From assembly GCA_951802195.1 (NCBI GenBank), contig OX637621.1, positions 1,612,001-1,676,000 of the forward strand: a stretch of DNA of 64,000 nt, written 5' to 3'. Position 1 is the stretch's first letter. Every line of letters begins with the position of its first letter. The position numbers and the translations under genes are program-made. Below the pieces are notes generated by a model. That model was not told where the DNA came from. It was given only the letters and a program-made list of their open reading frames with translations, and made no database searches. Positions 45,992-54,296 of the stretch are shown one piece after another. The DNA comes from Tausonia pullulans. Its lineage: Eukaryota > Basidiomycota > Tremellomycetes > Cystofilobasidiales > Mrakiaceae.

Positions 45992-46421
45992 TTCTCCCGC
46001 CTCTGGCTCGACTTAGGGCTCGCTCGGCGGGCTTCCACACGATCGTGAGGTCGAAGAAGTGGCAGGTGGTAGGTAGAGCACGGCCCCGCCGCCGCGCAGG
46101 TATGCCTGCCACACGACCGGTCTTCGTCCGTCATTGGAGCCGACGTGAGGCAGCAGACACGTTGAACCAGCCAAAAGCGCACTCGATGATGATGACGGAA
46201 CGAGGTGGAAAGACGTCAGTCAGGGCCATGCTAGTCTGCGGTCTCAACACCCTACACCACCACCATTACCGCCATCACCACCGCCATCACTATCACCATC
46301 GCCATCACTACCACCACCAACCCCCACCCCCCGCGAAGCCCTGCTCCGACCCTGGCCGCTCTTTCTCATCTTGACTCGCCCAACCATTACTCGGCCGCTG
46401 CGAATCAAAACGCAAAAAGGT
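45992..46421. other. Spacer with CAN-repeat low-complexity DNA
   Basis: This lies between LINE copy B and tRNA-Asn. The segment 46253-46330 is an imperfect CAC/CAT trinucleotide repeat. No gene is seen. Confidence 0.55.
46253..46330. repeat. Imperfect (CAN)n trinucleotide repeat
   Basis: About 78 bases made almost only of CAC, CAT and CGC triplets. Confidence 0.85.
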
Positions 46422-46494
46422 CTCTCAGCGACGGGTTCGAACCGTCGACCTACAGATTAACAGTCTGACGCTCTACCAACTGAGCTAGCCGAGA
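46422..46494 (-). tRNA. tRNA-Asn(GUU)
   Basis: Minus-strand 73-base cloverleaf: acceptor TCTCGGC/GCTGAGA, anticodon loop CTGTTAA giving GUU, T arm GACGG/CCGTC with loop TTCGAAC, discriminator G. There is no intron. Confidence 0.92.
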
Positions 46495-46568
46495 GAAGAA
46501 GATGCAGCATCCGATGGTCGTCCTTGTCCTCGTTGCTTGCCTCGACTCCTACGGGATTGCTCATCCAC

Positions 46569-46577
46569 GCGTCTGAC
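46569..46577. repeat. Left target-site duplication of LINE copy D
   Basis: GCGTCTGAC, repeated perfectly right after the A tail at 46801-46809. It begins 75 bases from the 5' end of tRNA-Asn. Confidence 0.85.
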
Positions 46578-46800
46578 TACGGGGTGGGGAAGTATGGCTG
46601 GTGGCCCATAGCCAATGCTTTGTGTATCCAGTCATCTTAATATCTTACCTTTTTCTAATGAGCCTATATCCATAACCCATCCTTTGTTTTCCTTCCACCC
46701 CTACTTTCATTTTCGCTTTCCTTCTATCTAGCTACGAATCACCATCTCTCATAGGGTTACCTCGATCTCTACGTATAACTCATGACTTAAATACAAAAAA
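46578..46800 (+). mobile_element. LINE copy D, truncated to the 3' UTR
   Basis: 223 bases matching only the 3' UTR of the family, ending in the same GACTTAAATACAAAAAA tail and flanked by a perfect 9-base duplication. The 3' UTR is very close to that of copy A, so the insertion is recent. Confidence 0.9.
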
Positions 46801-46809
46801 GCGTCTGAC
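46801..46809. repeat. Right target-site duplication of LINE copy D
   Basis: Second copy of GCGTCTGAC, directly after the A tail. Confidence 0.85.
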
Positions 46810-46903
46810 CACCCTCTATCTAGCCACAACTCGCTATCGCTCACAGGGACGCCTCGACCTCTACGTAGAACTCACAACTTGATAATAATAATAATAATAA
46901 TTA
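46810..46903 (+). mobile_element. LINE copy E, old 3'-end fragment
   Basis: About 70 bases resemble the last part of the family 3' UTR (CCCTCTATCTAGCCACAACT, then CTCTACGTAGAACTCACAAC) with many changes, followed by an ATA-repeat tail instead of pure A. It starts where copy D's duplication ends, so the same spot has been hit more than once. Confidence 0.65.
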
Positions 46904-47342
46904 AAAATTAAAATCAAACACCAGTAAAACCAAAACCCCACCCGCTCAGAGGCCGATGCGAGCTCTGATGAGGGGCCGATGGGTCGGGTCTTCAAGGAGC
47001 GAGAGGCAGATGGGAGACAGCTTGAAGAACCGAGGACGCACGCATCTCTGCGCGATGTCTACAGTGCTGCTGCCCCACCAGTCTCTTCGGTCATCACTTC
47101 GGCCACCTCGCTGTCTCGCCACCTCGCCACCTCACCATCCCCGACCGTCCTACACTCCCAGGCTAGCCCCTGGCCTTCTCTTGCGTCACCCCGTTTCCGC
47201 GCCTCTGGCTGACGACGCCCGGCCGCGTTGCGATAGGGAGCGGAGGCATCGGCATGAACGTCTGCACCCGTCCTGTTACGGGAGCCGGCTGTATCCAGGG
47301 CTGTCTCCGTCCTGCAAAAGGAAGACACAAAGGAAAAAAGCA
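46904..47342. other. Spacer between tRNA genes
   Basis: A/T-rich at the left edge, then ordinary sequence. No gene or repeat recognised. Confidence 0.5.
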
Positions 47343-47473
47343 CTCTCTGGCGGGGAGTCGAACCCCGGTCTCCCGCGGACAATTGTGCTCTTATTTCCCT
47401 GTTCCTGTGAGGGAGCAGGGATAGTCGGAGCTTGATTGACAGGCGGACATCTTAGCCGTTGGACCACCAAAGA
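47343..47473 (-). tRNA. tRNA-Asp(GUC) with 59-nt intron
   Basis: Minus-strand cloverleaf: acceptor TCTTTGG/CCAGAGA, anticodon stem TCCGC/GCGGG, loop CTGTCA|C (anticodon GUC), T arm CGGGG/CCCCG around TTCGACT, discriminator G as expected for Asp. A 59-base intron sits between positions 37 and 38. The mature length is 72. Confidence 0.85.
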
Positions 47474-47590
47474 CTGAAGGATGTTCAGAACAAACTGGAT
47501 CTTGCAGGTTCTCGGCGCTCGCACCTTGTTGATACCACCGTTGAATCCCATTCCGAAACTACATCGGGGCCGATACTGGCCAAAATATAT

Positions 47591-47684
47591 TGATCGGAAT
47601 GGGATTCGAACCCATGCCCGTGAAGACTAGCGAGTTCAGAAGAGAACCTTAAGCTAGCGCCTTAGACCGCTCGGCCATCCGACC
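47591..47684 (-). tRNA. tRNA-Leu(AAG), copy 1, with 14-nt intron
   Basis: Minus-strand class II tRNA: acceptor GGTCGGA/TCCGATC, anticodon stem CTAGC/GCTAG, anticodon AAG, 14-base intron after position 37, long variable arm, T arm ATGGG/CCCAT, discriminator A. It appears identical to copy 2. Confidence 0.92.
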
Positions 47685-47781
47685 ATAGTGTGTATATGTT
47701 CACAACACCCAACGTGGAGTAGTGTCTCGAGCAGCCATCTATGCCAACTATTTTATCTCCTCCCCGCAGTCATGGAAATCT
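47591..47781. repeat. Left arm of inverted repeat carrying tRNA-Leu
   Basis: About 191 bases nearly identical to the reverse complement of 48226-48417 (two mismatches seen at the inner end). It comprises the tRNA and about 97 bases of its 5' flank. Weaker similarity continues about 45 bases inward. Confidence 0.92.
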
Positions 47782-48225
47782 CACAGCTAGCCTGATTCTA
47801 TTTCCCCTTCCTTCCTCATACTGTCTCCCGATTGATCAATGATTTAGATACAAAAAGGAATGCATTCTCTCGCAGCCCCGCGTGAGTTCTTCCTTCCCTT
47901 CAAAACGCTGAGAGACCGCACGCGGGCAGGGGAAAGGGGAGTCGTGAGGCAGCTGACGTGGGCTAGTGCCAGGTCTCTGGATGGTCTGGAAATTGTGTTG
48001 ATGCTGGCGCTATGTCAGGAAATTGCGCACCCGCCATCTCGGTTCTGTGTCAGGCTCTTACAGATTCATCATATAGGCGCAGAGCCTGTGTGGCTGTCAG
48101 ATCAGAACCTCACGGACCCACCATATGACCCACACTCTTTGCTTTCTTGTCCTTCTCAATCCTTCCATTTCTCTCATCCATGACAGCTGGAGGAAAGAAG
48201 GGGAGATAGAATCGGGCCACCTCTA
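47782..48225. other. Spacer of the tRNA-Leu inverted repeat
   Basis: About 444 bases. Near 47840 the string GATTTAGATACAAAAA resembles the LINE tail (GACTTAAATACAAAAA), but no element body is recognisable. No gene is seen. Confidence 0.5.
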
Positions 48226-48417
48226 AGATTTTCATGGCTGCGGGGAGGAGATAAAATAGTTGGCATAGATGGCTGCTCGAGACACTACTCCACGTTGGGT
48301 GTTGTGAACATATACACACTATGGTCGGATGGCCGAGCGGTCTAAGGCGCTAGCTTAAGGTTCTCTTCTGAACTCGCTAGTCTTCACGGGCATGGGTTCG
48401 AATCCCATTCCGATCAG
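48226..48417. repeat. Right arm of inverted repeat carrying tRNA-Leu
   Basis: Mirror copy of the left arm; the repeat stops precisely at the 3' end of the tRNA. Confidence 0.92.
48323..48416 (+). tRNA. tRNA-Leu(AAG), copy 2, with 14-nt intron
   Basis: Plus-strand copy of the tRNA-Leu above, with the same intron and structure. Confidence 0.92.
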
Positions 48418-49358
48418 TTTCTTTTATTTCGAGTCCATTCATTCGGATGAACATTTAAACAGTGCGGGATTGAGCTTCAATTTTCAACGGCGCTTCTCTT
48501 GTCGTCAACGCTTTAACTCAACAGTGACACCTTCTGGCTACTTCTCCAGTTGTTCGCTGAGCTTGAATGTTGCCCTTTGAAATCACCGAATTACTACCAC
48601 CAATCTCCGGCAAGGACGACTCGGACGCTTCCGCTACATCGATGTCCCGGCCACTGCCGACAATTCGTCCCTTCGGGCGCTGATTCCATCCGGTCCGCTA
48701 TCCGGGAGAGAAATATCGATGGGAAAAGGAAAACACGCTGACCATTATTTCCTTTAGTTTTTGGCTTGCTGCTTTTTCGAGAATGCGGGCGAGTTGAGAT
48801 TCCCAAGCGCTCTCTCCCGGGACTGGGGGAGGTGCGCGGATTCCCGAGGCTGACGCAAGACTCTTGTGGCCGTACTTTATATTCCGTGTTACAGGAAGGC
48901 GTCATCCTCAAACAAGGAGACATCACCATTGTTTATAGGAACAGCGGACTCGACTGGTTCCTCTCACAGGGTAGATCTCGGTGATTGTCTGAAAGAACCA
49001 CCACCACCTCCTCATCTCTCCGTCTTCCTTCAAACACGAGAGACCCGCGGCTGGACTCGCAGCAGCTTCCCTCTTGCGTTTCCTATCCATGGCGTTTGCC
49101 TTGGGCAAGTTGGGTGAATTCCGGAGTCGGGAGAATCCGGAGAAGGGGTTCCAAGGACGGGGAGAAGGGCACGAGCGCTCCGGCAACAGCCGCGGCAGGC
49201 AAAGGGGCCTATTTCTCCAAATGGGCCGGCGTCCATTCAATCCCCATCACCCACAACCCCCCATCAACCTCCTTCCCTTCTCTTCCCCTTCCTTCACCCA
49301 AAGACCCCCCATCACCCCCTTCCTCCCACCCCTACACCGTCGCCCATCCATCCATACC
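48417..49358. other. Intergenic upstream of acetyl-CoA synthetase
   Basis: About 940 bases without a credible gene. The last 130 bases are a C/T-rich leader. It presumably contains the promoter of the synthetase gene. Confidence 0.5.
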
Positions 49359-52300
49359 ATGTCCGAAGAGACGGAGCACGTGCTCGCCATACCCATCGCT
49401 CGTTCGTCATCATCTCTCCATCTGCCTTGCACTCCCGCGCCCCTCACTGGCTCCAGCCTCGCTGACCTGTCCAAACACCACTTATACGCTTGCGCCGCTG
49501 GCAGACCGCGTATCCGGCAAGCACCCGGACCACCCGGTGCCGCACGTCGGCCCCTCGCTTGACGACTACCACAAGTTCCACGCCGATACCGTCGGCGGGC
49601 CTGAGGGCAGCGACGAATGGTGGAGGGTGAAGGCCAAAGAGACGCTGTACTGGCACCGTCCGTTCGAGACGGTCCGGTCCGGCGGGTTCGAGCACGGCGA
49701 CATTCAGTGGTTCGTTGAGGGCGGCCTCAACGCTTCATACAACGCCGTCGACCGGTACGTGATACTTCTTTTTGGCAGCTTCCTCCTCGCATGGTCGACG
49801 GCTACCCCGCGAGCGCGATCCGGGAGGAGGGAGGGAAGCGAACGAGGCGACCGACCCGCTTCGGGCAGAATCAGCTGACCTGGACCGACCGGTTTCTCTT
49901 ATGTCTCGTGCACCTTTCCCATCTCCGTCCTCCTTCCCTGTGTCCTACCCCCCTCATTGATCGCGTCTCCAGCTGGGCCTTCAAGCATCCGAACAAGGTG
50001 AGTCCGTGACTCTAGGCAGGAGCGTCTGGCACGACCGCATACACACCGGTTTCCAGACAAGTGCTGACCTCTCGGTCTACCCTCCTTCCTCCCAGACCGC
50101 TATCCTCTATGAGGCGGACGAGCCCGGACAGCACGTGGAGGTGACCTACGCTGAGCTTCTCCGGGAAGTCTCCAAGGTTGCCAATGTCCTCAAGTCGTGG
50201 GGCGTCAAAAAGGGCGACGTCGTGCGTTCCTCCGTTAATGCCCTTAGCTCGCTCGCTCGTCTCGGCTGAGTTAGCACCCCTTGTCTCCAGGTCTCCATCT
50301 ACCTCCCCATGACCTGGCAGGCTGCCGCGGCTTTCCTCGCCTGCGCTCGTATCGGAGCCGTCCACTCGGTCATCTTTGCGGGCTTCTCGGCAGAGTCCCT
50401 CCGGGATCGTTGTGTCGACGCTGAGTGCCGCGTTGTCATCACCTCCGAGTGCGTGGGCTCTCCCCTTACACCCTCACGTGATCGGTCTAGATTTGAGTTC
50501 GTTATCTGACTGGACTCTTCTTCCAATTGCACAGTGAGGGACGCCGCGGTGGAAAGTCCATCGCGACCAAAGCCAGTAAGCAGCCTTCATTTCGGTCCGT
50601 CTTAAGGCCGTCGATCCCTCGGAGCTGACCGAGTCTGCCACGTTGTCTTCTCCCTCTCCTCCCTCAGTCGTCGATGCCGCTCTTAAGCAGTGCCCGCTCG
50701 TCGAACATGTTCTTGTCCTGAAGCGGACTGGCGGCAAGGTCGCCTGGACGGAGGGCCGTGACGCTTGGTGGCACGAGGAGACGGCCAAGGTACCCGCCGT
50801 CTGCCCGGTTGAGGTCATGAGCTCGGAGGACCCTCTCTTTATCCTTTACGTGAGTGCTGCTCTTTCGTAAGTTCAGCGGCATGAGCCCACCTCACTCTCT
50901 TGCACATCTCCAGACGTCGGGCTCGACCGGAAAGCCCAAGGGAGTCGTCCACACCACTGGTGGCTACCTCCTCGGAGCCGCTCTCTCGGTCAAGTACGTA
51001 TTCGATGTCCACCCGGACGACAAGTTCGCCTGCATGGCCGACGTCGGATGGATCACTGGTCACACTTACATCGTCTACGGTCCTCTTCTCAAGTGAGTGT
51101 CAGGTCACGACGAAAGGGTGCTATTGGGAGACTGATTCGAACTTGCTTTAGCGGCGTCACTACCACCATCTTCGAGTCGACTCCCGTCTATCCCACAGCC
51201 TCTCGCTGTAAGTCTCTCTCCCTCCTCTCCCCATCACTTCTCGCCTGTCTCTGACCTCGCTCGATTCACCCATCAGACTGGGACATTGTCGACCAGCATA
51301 AGCTTACTCATCTCTACACCGCCCCGACGGCGATTCGTCTCCTCCGCCGGCTTGGCGAGGATTACGTCAAGAACCACAAGCTCCATTCGCTCCGCGTCAT
51401 TGGTTCGGTTGGCGAGCCTATCAACCCGGAGGCCTGGCACTGGTACAACGAATGGGTCGGCCGCAAGGAGTGCGCCGTCGTTGACACATACTGGCAGACC
51501 GAGACCGGCTCCATCATTATCACCCCCCTTCCTGGAGCCACCCCGACCAAGCCGGGATCGGCCACCTTCCCCTTCTGGGGTATTGAGCCTAAGATCCTCG
51601 ACCCGACGACTGGCAAGGTTCTTGAGGGCAACAACGTGGGTTGCCTGCTCCCTACTGCTGGCTTCTTCCGCCCAGTCTGCTTACCATTTCAGCTGCTTCT
51701 AGGTTGAGGGAGTTCTTTGCATTGCCAATCCCTGGCCTTCAATCGCTCGGACGGTCTACAAGGACCACGCGCGATTCCTCGAGACTTACTTCAAGCCCTA
51801 CCCGGGCTACTACTTCACGGGCGACGGTGCCGGCCGCGACAATGACGGCTACATCTGGATCAAGGGACGCGTCGATGGTAAGTTGAGCCTCGTCACTCTG
51901 CCGAGAGCCAGAGCTCAGTGACTGACATGTTGCCCACTCGTGCTCGGCCACCGTGCTGTAGACGTCATCAACGTCTCCGGCCACCGTCTCTCAACCGCCG
52001 AGATCGAGAGCGCCCTCATCCTGCATGCCGGTGTCGCCGAGACGGCAGTTGTCGGAACCGCCGATGAGCTCACGGGCCAGGCCGTCTACGCCTTTGGTTC
52101 GTTCACACGCCTTCATTCTCCTCACACTTGGACACCCTACTGACGCTCCTTGCCTCCACAGTCTGCATGAAGCCTGAATTCGATTTCTCAGCCCAGAAGG
52201 AGGCTGACCTCCTTAAAGAGCTCACCCTCCAAGTCCGCAAGGTGATCGGTCCCTTCGCGGCCCCCAAGGCTATCTACCTTGTCCCAGACCTCCCCAAGAC

Positions 52301-52436
52301 CCGATCGGGCAAGATCATGCGCCGCATCCTCCGCAAGATCGTCGCGGGTGAATCGGACCAGCTCGGGGACCTGTCGACCCTTGGGGATCCGAGCATCGTC
52401 GAGGTCATCAAGGAGAAGGTCGGCGACCGAAAGTGA
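49359..52436 (+). CDS. ACS1: Acetyl-CoA synthetase (AMP-forming)
   Basis: Converts acetate, ATP and CoA to acetyl-CoA in the cytosol and nucleus. Exon 1 (49359-49401) encodes [14 protein letters not shown]; its donor is GTTCGT. Exon 2 has [20 protein letters not shown], and [16 protein letters not shown] follows, the conserved ACS N-terminal signature. Further motifs: [20 protein letters not shown], the P-loop [55 protein letters not shown] (adenylate binding) and [20 protein letters not shown]. The hinge is [20 protein letters not shown], and the C-terminal catalytic lysine lies in [16 protein letters not shown]. About eleven introns are present. All core motifs are intact, so the enzyme should be active. 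Confidence 0.95.
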
Positions 52437-54296
52437 GCGAGCGTGCATTGGACTGTGGGATCGATCTTCAGTCCGCGCCCCGCTTTTCCGTCTGTCTCCC
52501 TGCTGTTGCGCTTTTCCAGCTCTTTCCTTGGTATTCTCTTAGTCGGTCGGTCACTCGATTTTGTGTATTTGTTTCCCCTGGTAGCTCAATGAGAAGTGCT
52601 CTGTTTCTCTTCACCGCGACAGGACATGATACTTGGTGATGCAAAGGAGGGGAAGCTAAGCAGAAGCAAGCAGAGTTAAAACAAAGACAAAACAAGTGGT
52701 TTCCGAAAAAGGGAACCCCAAACAAGGGAGATAGAGGGGGGGAGGTCCGGCCAGTCGCTTCAAACTAGCGGCCAAGTGGGCGGCAGTTGCCGCTGCTGCA
52801 ATGAGGCCGATGATTCGCGCCTGGCGGTCGTCGGCGACTTGACCTCGTCGTCGCACGGCGCGCTCGCGATGTCTCCTAGGGAGATGGGCGGGCGCCTGGA
52901 GCAAGAAGGATGCGACTAGGTGAGAGCCGCCGTCCTCCTCGGCGCCATCTCGTCAGCGACCCACGGAGAGCGAGATGAAGATGCCGTCCTCAAGGCCGTA
53001 CTAGTCGTCCTCTTCGGCGGTGTGGACCCAAGTGTCCGTCGCTCATGGCTTATGATCCGATGAGCGGGCCTTTCGAGGAGGAGGATATTGAACCTAAAGC
53101 CGGAGAATTTGTTGAACAAGGCGGCGAGGCGATCGAGGATGGCGAAGGCAGCTCAAGCGTCGATGGGAGGGCAGGGCGTCTTGGCCAACACGTAACGGAG
53201 GAATCGTCCCGAGTGGGGCGGATTGAAATGGTTGGGTGGGAGAGCGTGAAGGCCGTGGCAACTGAGCTCAGCGTCGAGATGCTATCGCTACCCGAGGACT
53301 CAGGCAGGTGGGTGTGACATAGTAGAGGGGGAGAGACGCCGTTTCTAGGAGTGAGTGCGCGCACAGGCGGAATGAGAAAACTGGCCGCCGTGATGGGAGG
53401 AGAAAGAAAAGTTAACCCACGAACGAGAGAGTGATACTGCCGCTGAAACCGGAGCAGAAAGAAAGCTGGCAAGGTCAGACGGGCCTCGTCAATCGAGCAG
53501 GAGAGACTTCGATGTACAAGAGTCGTCAACAGGTCAACGACGTTGTTCTTGTGATCGTCCGAGCCCACAAGCGTTAAAGCGAGCTTGAGTCAGCAAACTT
53601 TAGTCCCATCGTCGGGACAAGGTTCTCCCAGCCGTCAGCGTCAATCACGGGCGCCAGCAAGGCCCAGTTCGCCGGGCCTTAAGTCCGAGATCGGGCGCTC
53701 CTCTGGGTATCCCGAATGTCCTGGAGCTCGCCTTCTTCTCGGGTCCAACGCTGCTGCTTTGCGCAAATGTTGCTGTCGTTGCAGTGAATCACCTTGGGCT
53801 GGGAGTCAGCAGGGTGCCGGGCGAGCTTGAGTCGACGATCATGAGACGGCGCTTATTCTGCTTCTGGATGACGGACTTGATCTGTATCGGAACGGTGTCC
53901 TCATGCTGGAGCATCAACTCTTTAGACGTAGGCGAACAATGTACGGATGGCGTGCAGCGGAGGAGGCGTTAGAGTCTTGCCGGAGGAATGAGAGTACCTC
54001 TGCGTTCATATCAGCTGCCTCAACAGGAGCAGCGGGGGGCGGTCGCCGACGAGATGGTATCCAGGACGGCAGATAATATGATGGAAGACGGGAGCAGGAA
54101 GCCCTGGGGGAGGCAGCAGATTCTTGATCGCCTCCGCCGTTGTCGAACGAGTCGGAGAGCTCTGGCGGGAGGTCGGAGATCCGGCTGGTGGCGATCGGCA
54201 GGGGCATCTGCTGCTCGACCGAGTGGCACAAAGACGAGAATGACTTGTACGAGGAAGACCGGTGAGATCTGTGGGGCAATGTCCGCATTGATTAGT
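52437..54296. other. Unassigned region downstream of acetyl-CoA synthetase
   Basis: About 1.9 kb with no recognisable gene. Both strands have moderately long Ser/Arg-rich open frames (for example 53050-53568 minus) but no domain. It may be long UTR or decayed coding DNA. Confidence 0.45.

Noticed and set aside
46253-46330. CRISPR-like or histidine-coding repeat
   Set aside because: It is a plain CAC/CAT trinucleotide repeat; no spacers and no supported gene around it.
47820-47860. Sixth LINE copy at the tRNA-Leu repeat
   Set aside because: Only a tail-like GATTTAGATACAAAAA is present, without recognisable 3' UTR sequence before it.
41098-48416. tRNA/LINE island as a centromere
   Set aside because: There is no large repeat array or strong AT-rich core, and intact host genes lie within a few kb on each side. 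The data do not support more than a tRNA cluster.
53050-53568. Minus-strand frame with a faint likeness to a Pcl-type cyclin (NNVVDLLTTLVHRSL)
   Set aside because: Only one short segment resembles the family, and the rest lacks cyclin-box motifs in any spliced frame I could build.
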